A DNA stretch of 42,576 bases from Agrocybe praecox. Taxonomy: Eukaryota > Basidiomycota > Agaricomycetes > Agaricales > Agrocybaceae. The position numbers were made by a program, and so were the translations under genes. Of the stretch, positions 1 through 10,211 are shown piece after piece. Each line of letters starts with the position of its first letter. The stretch's first letter is position 1. The stretch spans positions 1 through 42,576 of the forward strand of contig CAXHKQ010000252.1 in assembly GCA_964017145.1 (NCBI GenBank), given 5' to 3'. The notes below the pieces were generated by a model. That model made no database searches, was not told where the DNA came from, and saw only the letters and a list, made by a program, of their open reading frames with translations.

Positions 1-13
1 TTGGATTGAAAAC

Positions 14-51
14 CCAGTCCGCCCAAACTATTGGATAAGCAATCCCACGTT
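14..51 (+). repeat. Left terminal inverted repeat of the 868-bp element
   Basis: It pairs with 844-881 in inverse orientation with one mismatch in 38 bases. Confidence 0.88.
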
Positions 52-843
52 AATTTCCTGACAGAACCGCTTCTTTGGCGCGACGTGACAGGGAATCCCG
101 TCTGAGAAGATGCGGCGTTTTTCGGCATGAGCGGCGGAATCACATAGATATTCAACCCCGCTAGACCAGATAGCCTTGCCGATTGAGCGACTGAGTCCTG
201 ATCTAGGAGGATGGATGCTGAAACGACACGCTTTCCTTATAATATGGCATTTCTGTAGTTTTATAATGTCATAATTTCTGTAAAATAATACTTCCACTCG
301 GATTTCACCAACAATACATCAGTTGCGACTCAAAAAAGCGGAAAGGCGCATCCGCCGTTACGACGTCAAACGGCAATAAAAGTAAGACGTCGTAGAGCAG
401 TGGTTGTATTTGTTGCAAACTATAAGTCTCGTGCGTCTTGGTAGCACAGTGTTCGGTTCTCGATCAAGCCATTTTTTTAGCCCAACCCAAGCACTGAAAT
501 TTTCCCAACGCAACGTTGACTTGGCTTAAAATTCGCTTAAAATTCAGTGTACAACCTATTATGTGGCCGTTAATAATAATAAGTCAAGCACCCCACAGAG
601 ATCTGTTATATTTCAGAAAAGAAAAAATATATTATAGCTTAGCTTTTAATCGTATTTAATATATGTACCCCCGGGGCCCATATGCTGTGAGGGGACTTCG
701 ACAAAATGAAAGTTCCGCAATCTCAGGCCGTCTCGGCAGGAAAACCTTCTTAATTTCCCCCAAACCATCTTTGACGGCTTCTTTGACGGCTTCTACAAAA
801 TTTTGACAGTCTATGTCAATCGGCATGGCGGATCAGCTGTCAA

Positions 844-881
844 AACGTGGGAATGCTTATCCAATAGTTTGGGCGGACTGG
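844..881 (-). repeat. Right terminal inverted repeat of the 868-bp element
   Basis: Inverse copy of 14-51. Confidence 0.88.
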
Positions 882-1660
882 CCACCCGTTTGGATTCGGC
901 CCGGTTAGTATATATTTTATAATTATTTACTTTCCCTGAATCCGTATTACTTCACCTCCTTACACCCACTACGACGTCAAGTTCTTCAACTAATGACTGA
1001 TAAGCATCCGGATGCGATCGAAATTAGGGAGCTCCTCCTTGCGTTGAGCGCTAAACTCAATGGTCAGAGAAGTACTACTAGGTACTTAACACTAGGCGCA
1101 AAAGTGAATTTTTAGTGATAAGGAATTGATAATAAATTTAGTCAAAAATGCATTTTTTATAATGTAGGAAAATGAGGGAAGAAAGATTTGAATAAATCTT
1201 ACCTTTATATGGAAATTTTTTGGTTCGAAAATTTCAAACATCAAATCCGACTTTTGTTTCTGTCAAAATTCCATCAGATATACTATTTTTATCGGGATAA
1301 TACAGTACGTGATTTACACTGCATTTATCGGTTATATATGTTCAATATAGATATGGCGAGAAAGTTTATTGTTCAAGACAATTGTAAATTACACCTTTTG
1401 TTTTCCCTTTTTTGCCCCGATACATCAAATAAAAAATGCGGTATGTTATAACTAGAATAATAAAGCCTTTTAGAATCCCTGTTAAGAACAAAAAAAGAGA
1501 CTCATACAGGCAGAATTTTTGTATCCCATAAATTGATGAGCCAGTACTGGCCCGGGACTGGCACAGTTTCGGCACAGTCGACAGTACCAGCATCTGTGCC
1601 GAGTGCTCTTGAGCCTGATCCATGATCAACCATTTCTGGATCCATTTAACTCTTACCCAC
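882..1660. other. AT-rich spacer, no gene seen
   Basis: About 780 bases with many stops in all frames and long A/T runs. The open frames here (for example 1188-1451) are AT-rich, lack splice or family signals, and I do not regard them as genes. Confidence 0.6.
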
Positions 1661-2110
1661 ATCACTCCGATACATCACCGTTCGCGTTTTCGCTCAGCAA
1701 ATATCCAACGATAAACCATGTTGCTCGCACCAGCGCCCAAGGACATAAGCACGCACCCCGCCAAGCTGATGAAAGGTATGTTTTGCTCTTGTTTCCTTCC
1801 TGTCTCTATTTCTATTCCTTTTACAGTTCTGACTGACTCATTGTTTCTTTTATGTTTAGCTCGTGAAGGCACTCAGGTACGTATGTTTAGAAGGAGACCG
1901 CTCCTACGGGTTCTTCTGCTACTCCTGCTACTGCTGGTGCGGGGATTTCTGCGAAACCAACGGCCGCTGTGACTACACGACTATGAAGACGACTACTACC
2001 ACCTCCAGTCTTGGATTGCTCACAAGCAGCCCAGCACCAACAATATCCCCGAAGGCCGCCAGCTCATCCAGGACCTGCAGCGCATTGCTGGCCCGTCATA
2101 TCCTCCTGGG
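1661..2110 (+). repeat. Dispersed 5'-region segment, copy 1 (longest copy)
   Basis: This stretch recurs, shorter, at 21316-21470 (same strand) and at 42285-42576 (opposite strand). Shared landmarks are a CACTCCGATACATCACC-type start, the phrase TATCCAACGAT, the phrase GCCAAGCTGATGA followed by a donor-like GGTATRTTTTGCTCTTGT, then a block with CTGTGACT. Copy 1 could encode a start (ATG at 1718; MLLAPAPKDISTHPAKLMK), a donor, and then a Ser/Thr/Ala-rich stretch, followed in another frame by one reading DYYHLQSWIAHKQPS. It may be the 5' end of a real gene of unknown family or a relic. Copies 2 and 3 lack the same internal part, which includes the presumed introns. Confidence 0.6.
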
Positions 2111-2754
2111 TCTCAGCTTACGACGATCGCAACGTATTTCGACCTGCGCAAGCTCTCGTCGTGCACAATACCGGTCCACCTTACGAAGGGAGCCGTAGAA
2201 GAGCGGATGTTGTCAGCGCCCTCAAGACAAGACCGCTTACAACCTCCGTCGGGGTCGTAGTACTGACGCTTTTTTTGCCTTCGTGTTAAAGCTCGCCGGA
2301 TCCACTAAGGAGGGTGTATTGGGTGATTTGGACGAGGGGCTTAGGAAGAAAAGATCGAGGACGTTGAGGATTTAGGTGGGTTGGTTTTCCTTCGTGTTGG
2401 AATTCGTAGATATTAATATTCGTATCCTCTTCTAGCTATTCAAATACCTGCGCGCAATCCTCTCATCTTGGAGAGAAGAATTGCGATGAGTTGATCCAGG
2501 ATCTTCGGTGACGAGGACCCGCAAATCGGAAACGATGACGATCAAGACCGGGAACAATGCGAAGGCGAGCAAGACGAAGAAGACGAAGAAGACGAAGAAG
2601 AAAGCGATGGAATCGAAGGAGAACTTGAAGACACAACGATGGACAGTCGTGCGGCATAACCGAAGAGGAAATTGGCCACAGTATGTTTTCTTGGCCTACC
2701 TCTCGAATATCAAACTCGAGCTCTGACCTCCGTTTAATCCTTATCCCTCCTAGA

Positions 2755-3272
2755 AAGGTCGAAAGAGACGGAGATGAGGGTTCCACCAACCAATGTACCA
2801 TAAAGACCATAAAGAAACCGCGTGGATTAACAACCGCAAATCTTCGACAAATTCTTAAATGGAAGGAGGATATTTTTACTGACGTGCAGGTATGTTTCTT
2901 TTGTATATCTTTTAAGCGGTCATTAACTGGTCCTCTCAGCTGGATATCCATAGGTTGGCCAGGAAGCATCTGAACATTGCACGCTCGCTTACCAGGCAAG
3001 ACAAGAACAAGTTAGCAAGAGTATTGGATATTGTGAGTTTATTTCTGGTCTGCGTCCCTTTTTTTGGAGCATGACAGATTTTTTTTATACATCTAGGCGT
3101 CGTCTCAACATCCTGTTCTTCTCATTTACAGGAGCGGGTGGTTAACAACCGAATTCATTCGACGGTTTTTGAAGAATACCTCAGCAAGACAACAATCTCA
3201 TTTAACCCCTCAGGCCTCAGGCTTGAAGTCCGTCAATGTATTCCACTTTCATACGTACATGGTACTTTGTAG
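2755..3272 (+). CDS. Small hypothetical protein, divergent member of the family also at 10.2 and 23.1 kb (N-terminus uncertain)
   Basis: Three exons splice cleanly: 2755-2889 (ends TDVQ), 2940-3032 (starts LDIHRLARKHLN) and 3132-3272 (starts ERVVNNRIHSTVF; stop TAG at 3270). The pattern KKPRGL...L.W....F.DVQ followed by I..L...HLN...S...QD...L matches the protein at 10212-10846 (KKPSGL...TKVQ, then IHKLVKEHLNTTLSIGKQDE), with introns at the same two places. Upstream at 2500-2690 one frame is strongly acidic (a run of Asp/Glu) but ends in a stop, while the frame that joins to 2755 by splicing is Lys-rich, so the 5' part is unresolved or broken. The C-terminal exon lacks the YEDDW-type motif of the 23-kb relative. 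Function unknown. Confidence 0.45.
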
Positions 3273-3421
3273 AGAAATGTCTAAGTTTTAATGGTACCAA
3301 TTCCTACTGGAAGGTTGCTCACTGCCCTTCGACCAAAAAGTCTTCTCACCGCCTCCGAGATAGACAATCCGCGTTACGTCGTCTTCCAAATGGCATACAG
3401 TCAAGAATTTACAGCTGTCGC

Positions 3422-5278
3422 TCAGACTGTCCAATGTATTGAAAGTGGGTTCTGAGCGAATTGACGTGCATGAGATTCCCAAGACCTCTAAGTTTGGAAA
3501 CCACCTCATCCATTTTGTGAGATAGTACTATTATTCAGACTTCAGTTATCCAAATTATATGTCAAAAATCATGCGTTACTCACGAAGGTGTCGCCGTCCA
3601 AGAGATCATCTACGACGACCTGTAAAGAACACACGTTCTGTATAGCCTCGGAAGGTAGACTCGGCGAACATGTACAGCAACCTTCATCAGAAGATTTCGT
3701 ATAAAGGATATGTTTGAGTAGGTTGCGAGGAAAATAAATCCCTAGCTTGAAACCTTGGCGGAAGAGAGATCCCATGTATGACTTCTGGACGAGATGGAGA
3801 GATGATCGTACAGTAGTGCAGTAGCGGCTGTCAGGGATCCTGATAAAAGAAGTAACAGGATGAATATCCAACGACTGTAAACTGGATACATCTTTCATGT
3901 TACACCTTGAATAGTTTGCTGATATTTTGAGACGTTGAAGGGACGGGAGGGTCAGGGGTTTCCTAGCCGTAATCCTCTTCCTCTGGCTGGTACCATCGCA
4001 GATGTCGACGCTCAAGTTCCTGATGTAGACATCTTTGAGTTCAGGATGGCGAGAGAGAAAGCCATCTTTGAGAGTAATACTTGTGCTGGATGAAACGGTA
4101 GCGCGTAGGGACTCAAGTAAAGGAAATGTGGCAGAGGATAAGAATCTCGTCAGGCCACGCGTTGAGGGAGTGTGCAAGGTAAGATCGACAACAAGGGGAC
4201 CGGATGCAAGTAAGTTAAGAATCTGGCGAAGGTCCGCATTGCAGAAGAAATCCAAATCCAAGGTTAGGAATTGAACTTCTTTCATGGCAGCCAGCCCGAT
4301 TTCGCAGTCCACTGCTTTGAGAATGCCCCCTTTTTTAGCGTTTCGTAAGGGGGAATCGTCCGAGATATAATGTGAAACATATAATTGTTCGATGGATATG
4401 GACGACAACGATGTTGACGAATTCAGCACTGAGAAAAGTGCAGATGCTACTGGGAGCTTTGACAAGAACTGGAGGTCATCCCGGAGGTATTTGAGAGTGA
4501 AAGAATCGATTTTTCGGATGCGAAGGAATGTTTTAACCTGGGGAAGATATTCTATCAAGCAATACACGTCGCATTGGAGATGAACGTCCGAATTGTCGTC
4601 AAAAATGCCTGCAAAATATTTGAGAATCGGGAACATTCGTCGGGGTGTGTTTCCAACAAGATTAATGATCGTATATGTGGGCCCCCTTTGGACCAAAATT
4701 CCTTGACGGCACAGCAGGCGTGGTCCAGCGTACGGACGAAATTGAGAAGATGTCTGGAAGAGGGATAGAAGGGCTGCGTCACAGGTATGATCCATGATGT
4801 AGGCGACGAGTTCGCATGGCAATGCGAAGATGGGAAAGTGGTAAGAGTTTATGGGTGATCGATCTCTGTGGGCGTTGCGAACACCTTCTGATATCTATGG
4901 GAAAGAAATATGAAGGACCGACGGATAACTCTATGGCAAGGTCACTCACTGTATCGACTGAAATATGGCCACGGTGCTTGAACGCAATATCGTCAAAAGA
5001 TAACTCAATGGCGTATAGCGGCGTACTCTCATGAATGCCGGCATTCAGAGAATCCTTTCGAGGCTTTTTCAGGATCCTGTCTTCTGCAAGACTACATTCC
5101 AGATGATGCTGTTTATACAGATCAGTATGGCTTCGAGCTTTGGTGGAGAATTACATACATATTTACGCTTCTCGATCTTTAGTTCCCCGTTTGTTTTAGA
5201 GCCAACGACCACGGTTTTGATTGTCTTTGGACGATGCTTCGATTTCTGCCAATATTGAGTGAGTTTAGATTGAGCCAT
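3422..5278 (-). CDS. F-box protein with leucine-rich C-terminal part and a PIP-box-like N-terminus
   Basis: The start at 5278 gives MAQSKLTQYWQKSKHRPK. Introns of about 50 and 55 bases (donors GTATGT and GTGAGT) join in phase to an exon reading HHLECSLAEDRIL... and then to the long exon ending near 3585. That exon begins ISEGVRNAHRDRSP and carries an F-box-like segment (LPCELVAYIMDHTCDAALLS, then FRPYA), followed by about 380 residues of leucine-rich sequence. Such proteins are usually substrate receptors of SCF ubiquitin ligases; that role is inferred. Residues 3-10 (QSKLTQYW) fit the PCNA-interacting peptide pattern Q-x-x-L-x-x-aromatic-aromatic. The terminal exon is uncertain: a TTAG acceptor near 3501 gives a short tail stopping at 3422, and another open frame there (FPNLEVLGISCT) looks leucine-rich-repeat-like. 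It is divergent from the ORF at 5411, sharing a 132-bp gap. Confidence 0.75.
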
Positions 5279-5410
5279 AGGAGCCATAGCGAGTTCAAGG
5301 AGGTGTTAAGACATATTGGTATTACATTCCTCGTATTTAAATCCATTCCGGGCATAAGTAAGTAGAGTGTAGCAAAAGTAAACAAAAAAGTCGCCACTGG
5401 CACCAGGAAA

Positions 5411-5764
5411 ATGCAGTCAATTGTTGATCGCAGGTATCAATCGGAGGTAACCCTGTCTTTTCAGGTGGAGCTCAATGATGATGTGGTCAATGTAATCCTC
5501 ACGGACGTAGGCAGTCTTGTAATTGAGCGGATCCACAAGCTGGATCAAAAATCAGATAAATACCCCATTGAGAATACAATAAACCTCTTGCCTTATATGT
5601 GCCGTTTAGTCCCAGATGAGTCGTTAAATGGGTCATATGCAATCCACTTCCAGTGTAAGGAAACAATAACGTGTGACTCGCAGTCGTTCGATAATCTCTT
5701 GCGTTACGAAACACCCGGACCTCAATGGTTTGGCTGTGCTGTATGTCAATGGCTGAAGGTATGA
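5411..5764 (+). CDS. Hypothetical protein, 117 residues
   Basis: A single open frame from ATG 5411 to TGA 5764 with ordinary composition: mixed charge, a beta-rich feel (VTLSFQVELNDDVVNVILTD) and three late cysteines. It ends 15 bases before the convergent stop of the SAP-like gene at 5780, and its start faces the F-box gene across 132 bp. No family recognised. It could be one exon of a larger gene, but no good donor was needed to close it. Confidence 0.4.
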   Translation: MQSIVDRRYQSEVTLSFQVELNDDVVNVILTDVGSLVIERIHKLDQKSDKYPIENTINLLPYMCRLVPDESLNGSYAIHFQCKETITCDSQSFDNLLRYETPGPQWFGCAVCQWLKV

Positions 5765-5779
5765 TAATGGAGAAGGGAC

Positions 5780-6348
5780 TTACGTAGAGGATTCTTCCAT
5801 AGGATCGGCGTCGCGAGCGAGCACCGTCTGGACTGAATCTGAATCATGCGTCTACGCAACGATTAGAGTAGTAATAAGACAATTAGATCCATACGAACAT
5901 TGTCATCAGTAACGATGGGGTCAACGTAGTCTCGTAGTAGATCAGGGATGACCTATACCACAACGGTTAGCGCTTTACATTGACGACGATTACTTTATAC
6001 GAACGAACATCATCATTAGTGGTGGAGATTCTTTTTTTTTCAGCGACGATAGACTCAACATAATCTTTTTTGAGGCCGTATTTCTGCCTGCCATCCTTAG
6101 TCCGCCCACTTTTTACGACGGTGAGATGAAATTCAGAACAGAAGGATCGAAGGGTAGTAAGTTTAGACTTTTCGAGTGCATGACGATCAACAGAAGTGCC
6201 AATGACTTCGAATAATCTCTGCTCGAAGGTGAGTTAATGGAATATAAACGGATCTAAATGAGGAATGAACCGTGAAAAACACAGCGCTGATATTCTTTGG
6301 AATCTTAGCTTTCGTTCCCGTTATTTGAGATTCAGCCTTCCTCTTCAT
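5780..6348 (-). CDS. Small SAP-like domain protein
   Basis: Four exons join in phase: MKRKAESQITGTKAKIPKNI.. (start 6348), then RLFEVIGTSVDRHALEKSKL.., then VIPDLLRDYVDPIVTDDN, then THDSDSVQTVLARDADPMEE.. ending at TAA 5780-5782. Introns are about 45-60 bases with GTGTTT and GTTCGT donors. The second exon holds LTTLRSFCSEFHL....KDGRQKYGLKKDYVESIV, which follows the spacing of a SAP motif (two helices with a basic turn), a DNA-binding module; the assignment is by pattern only. N-terminus basic (possible nuclear signal), C-terminus acidic. About 130 residues. It lies 370 bp from and divergent to the Tnp2 transposase gene, which carries a similar SAP-like stretch. Confidence 0.55.
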
Positions 6349-6718
6349 TTTACGGTCTGATAAGAAAGTAGTAATTGCAGAAATGGATAAGATGGGTTGG
6401 ATGTTGAAATTGAAACGTTGAAGCTCCAAGGTTATAAGGGCTGAAATATTGAAATGTGACAAGTTACAACCTGCCGAACCAAGATGCGACGTGCCTAAAA
6501 TTAGCACAAATACCGCTTCGTTACTACCACTACAAACAACAAACTATTATCCATCTCCGGTACAAAGCAATACATGGGCAAAATTTCTTTTTGCCATGTT
6601 ATAATCAGTAGCTTAGAAAAGGAGACTCATAAAATTCGTCCCTCAACTGGTTAGGTTCTAATGCGCCGTCTTTCCGAGTCTCTGCCCTCATACTCATGTC
6701 ATCTTTTAGAATCGATCA
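6349..6718. promoter_or_regulatory. Divergent intergenic region between SAP-like gene and transposase gene
   Basis: 370 bases between two divergent starts. No strong TATA element or repeat was recognised. An in-frame upstream Met for the SAP-like gene exists at 6507, so part of this stretch may be coding. No CACTA-type terminal inverted repeat could be paired with the other side of the transposase. Confidence 0.35.
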
Positions 6719-9700
6719 ATGGCGAGAAAAAGTAAGGCACAGAGCCGCTTATCTATCCTCAATACGAACCAAGCCGTGCTCGCAAATATGTACGAAACAC
6801 AACGCCCTCCAGGTATGATTGTAATTCTACTTTGAGCTGCCAGCATTAATGATGTCAGAAGCCGTAGGAAGTGAAATCACTACTGGAATCTCAACCTCTT
6901 CGGAAGTCGATCTGGCCTTGCTACCGAGCCCTCTGCGTCAGAATATTGCGAGTAAGTCCTCTATATCCACCTAGTCGCCACCCGTCGGGTAAATAACGGA
7001 GTCCTAGGTCCAGTCCACACCATTCATGATCATAAGCTCGATGAACTTTTTGAGGCTCTCTCCTTGGACAGGCTTCTCCCGAATTCTTCATCCAATAAAC
7101 ATCCCAAAGTCTACGATACCGGTAAGCTCAATTACGGTTACGATGGTTTCAGATTGTTAATATTTTGTTTGTATAGCACGCTTTTACGACAACAATCTTC
7201 GAGGAATTGATGGGGAATCACTGTGTGTTATGTTCAATGCAATAACACAAAATCTCTTCCACGCTTCCTCTCATTCCGCAGTAGCATCGTTGCTATCTAT
7301 CGCCAATAGCTCGTCACGAACATCACAGGCTTACCCCAAGGATATCCATACGATTTTCAAGAAATTCGACTTGGATCCCCAAGTAACAAGATACGCATGT
7401 TGCCCCTTGCCTACGTGTTGTGCTATCTATCCCCCCACGTTTGACCCCTTGTATCGAATTTTCTCGTATCCTCTGAGCTGCTCGCAGCTCAAATTTGGAA
7501 AGGTCTGCAACACGCATCTTGTCCTGAAATCAAGGGTCATCAATGGGCAGAGTGTTCCTCGACCACTCAAGGAATATTATTACCACCACTTTCACGATCA
7601 CGTAGGCTCAATGCTCGCCCGACCTGGAGTGGAGCAAGCGATCCAATCATACGTATACAGCGATATTTATCTTCAAGATATGTCGGATATCATGGCCTCA
7701 CCAGCCCTTCAAACTCTTCCTGGGCCTGATGGTCGACCTTTCCTCCAAGCAGATGGTACAGATCTGCACCTTGTATGGTCGTTATGCGTAGATTGGTACA
7801 ATCCCAGACAGAACAAGGCTGCCGGGAAGAGTGTCTCTACTGGGGTAATATCTTTGATCTGCCTTAGTCTTCCTCAACACTTGCGGACACGGGAGGAAAA
7901 CGTATATGTGGCAGGAGTCATACCAGGTCCATCCGAGCCTTCCCTTGATGCAGTAAACCATTTTCTCGAGCCTCTAGTCGACGAACTGAAAGAGAGCTAC
8001 GAGGATGGCATTTACTATTCGCGCACATATGATTATCCTTCGGGTCGTTCCTCGAAATCTGCCGTAGTTCCCGTCATCTGTGATACGATGGCATCAAAGA
8101 AAGTGACCGGTCATTGTGGTCACCGCGGCAAATATTTCTGCTCTCGCTGCCGCCTTCCACGAAACCAACTTCAAGAAAACCTCGATATCAACGCATGGTC
8201 TCCTGGATTGTCCAGAAAAGATCATATGGCATTGGCCGATGCATGGCAGAACACAAAAACTTTATCGGAGCAAACTGCGGCGGTGAAGAAATACGGCATC
8301 CGCTGGTCCGTACTGCTTAAGCTCCCATATTGGCAACCTTCGCAGTGGACGATCACGGAAAGTATGCATGTACTACTCCTAGGAGTCATACCATGACATT
8401 GCCGCGATCTACTTGGACTCAATATGAAGCACCTACCGTCAAAGGACATTGACGAGGACGAGGATATTCCACCTGATGCCGCCATGAAGCGTGGACGTAA
8501 GACGCTTCAGACCAAGTCATCCCAGAAATTGAAGAAACTGAAAATGAATGTTCTGAAGGCGCTTTGCTTGGAAATGGGTATCGTCCTTCCAGCGCCTAAA
8601 AAACAACGCAAAAAGATAGAATACATTAATGGACTTCTAGTGAGTCCCTTCTATTTTCTCTGTTATGACCAGTCGGTGATTTATCAAATATAGGGCATAA
8701 CATCAACACAAACAATCTCCTCCGTCCCAAGTACCACGGAAAGTAGCGACCCGCACCCACAAGAGCCAGTTGCAAACATTATTACCAAGGATTCATTGAA
8801 TGCCATACGAAAACATACTGCAGGAACTATACGGCCTAGCTGGCAAGCACATTTACCCCTCAATTTTGGCGCTCCCGAACATGGAAAATTGAAAGCTGAC
8901 CAGTGGCGAACCGCAATTGAATTCGACATTCCTGTGTCGCTGGCGCAACTTCTTCATGAAGAGAAGGGCATCGGCAAGCCTCATTATGTACGCCTTTCCA
9001 AGCTCGTGAATCTTACTTTCGACCTCGCCACGGCCATTGCATGGGGCTTATCTAGAAGGACGTCCGCACATCATGCAGAGCGTTATACGTTCTATATGCA
9101 TCGTTATCTACGTGGCATTCGAGAACTTTTTCCAGATTACCAACTGAAGCCGAACCACCATTATGCACTCCATATATCTGAAATTCTTCGGCTCTTTGGG
9201 CCCCTACATGGAACTTGGGCTTTTCCTCTTGAGCGCTTGATTGGTAGACTACAGAAAATGAATACCAATTTTAAGATTGGTGAGTAATAGTCAAAATTCG
9301 ATCCATTCTATCAAATCATTTACCTTTTACACAGGGGAAATGGAATCGACTGTTTTGAATACCTTCTCTCGCCGATCAAATCTCTTGACACTTCTATCAT
9401 CCGACAAGTGCCCTCTTATTTTGAAAGACGCCTGGAATAAATTGCGCCCCCGTTTGAACATTTCGATCCTAGATCCTCCCACCGTTCACTTGCACCATAA
9501 CCCCCGGCCAGCGTCCAATGCGAAACAAATCTCAGATGGCCTGGATATGGACATTGAGTCATCGCTGAAGTCTTATCTGCACGAACATCCGCGAATGTCC
9601 CCTTCCGATATCTCCATGCTTAACACCAGACGCGTTCGAAAACTTCAGCATTGTCTCGTCAATAACGTTCAATACATGCCTTCCTACGCATCAGCAGCGC

Positions 9701-10079
9701 ACAGCCTAGTCTACATACGAGAACGAGAACAAGTATCAAATGCCAGATTATTGCCGGTTGAGATACGAGACATTTTCGAACATACACGTATTCAAGAGGG
9801 TTGTGTTGTTGTCGAGAACTTTGTTGCTATTCACCGCTTCCGCGAAAAGAAACCGGATAATCCATTCCAGGATTTTCCAGATTTTCGTGCCGCATTGTAT
9901 TACAGAGAGCCGGAGGACCAGGTGGAGATCATTCATGTTAATCGGATTTATTGCCATGCCAATCAAAGGCCCTGGGATGGTGAGACGGTCGTGATGCGGG
10001 CAATAGATAGGGTGGGTCTTTATTATTATCCTCTCTTATTGTCAATCCTCTGACGCTGTACGTTTTCCAGAGCTACTAG
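6719..10079 (+). pseudogene. Tnp2-family (CACTA / En-Spm type) transposase, one premature stop
   Basis: Seven exons spliced by eye (start MARKSKAQSRLSILN at 6719, stop TAG 10077-10079) give about 1010 residues, near full length for fungal Tnp2 transposases. Family hallmarks: LHLVWSLCVDWYNPRQNKAAGKS, then VAGVIPGPSEPS and NHFLEPLVDEL, then YYSRTYDYPSGR and PVICDTMASKKVTGH with CSRCRLPRNQ, then WTITESMHVLLLGVI, and HGKLKADQWRTAIE. This is the predicted RNase-H-like transposase of CACTA elements. An in-frame TGA at 8394-8396 follows LLLGVIP and continues as HCRDLLGLN; the expected codon is CGA, so a single C-to-T change is likely. Between this and the next domain lies a Lys-rich SAP-like stretch (LKALCLEMGIVLPAPKKQRK, about residue 600). 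The rest is open and in phase, so inactivation looks recent. No terminal repeats found. Confidence 0.85.
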
Positions 10080-10211
10080 CTTGATCAACCTACATATTAA
10101 CGACACCGCCGTTCTAGATACCTATGTATTCTTTTTGTTATATTCTTTTTGTTATGAACAAATATAATGGTGAACGGTACTTGATTCCTTAAGAAACATT
10201 CTACCATACCC

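Larger units (their letters stand above)
14..881. mobile_element. MITE-like element with 38-bp terminal inverted repeats
   Basis: Positions 14-51 and 844-881 are inverted copies of each other, identical over the outer 27 bases (beginning CCAGTCCGCCCAAACTATTG) and over the last 10, with one mismatch between (A at 42 on the left). The 868-bp interior has no convincing coding sequence; the 89-codon open frame at 28-297 runs through a repeat and looks accidental. Such compact elements with long inverted ends and no transposase are usually non-autonomous DNA transposons. The flanks both carry TTGGATT (1-7 and 890-896), a possible target-site duplication, but it stands 6-8 bases away from the repeat ends, so the exact termini are uncertain. 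The superfamily cannot be assigned. An internal direct repeat of 12 bases (CTTTGACGGCTT, twice near 770-793) adds to the non-coding character. Confidence 0.8.

Noticed and set aside
2463..2999. 178-codon minus-strand open frame
   Set aside because: It is opposite the acidic low-complexity run and the spliced plus-strand exons; its Leu/Arg runs are a shadow of GAAGAC repeats.
6520..6545. CACTACAAAC as a CACTA-type terminal repeat
   Set aside because: No inverted partner (GTTTGTAGTG or close) found downstream of the transposase within the window.
10125..10160. Direct repeat ATTCTTTTTGTTAT (twice) as a transposon end
   Set aside because: Simple AT-rich duplication after the transposase stop; no matching inverted copy upstream of 6719.
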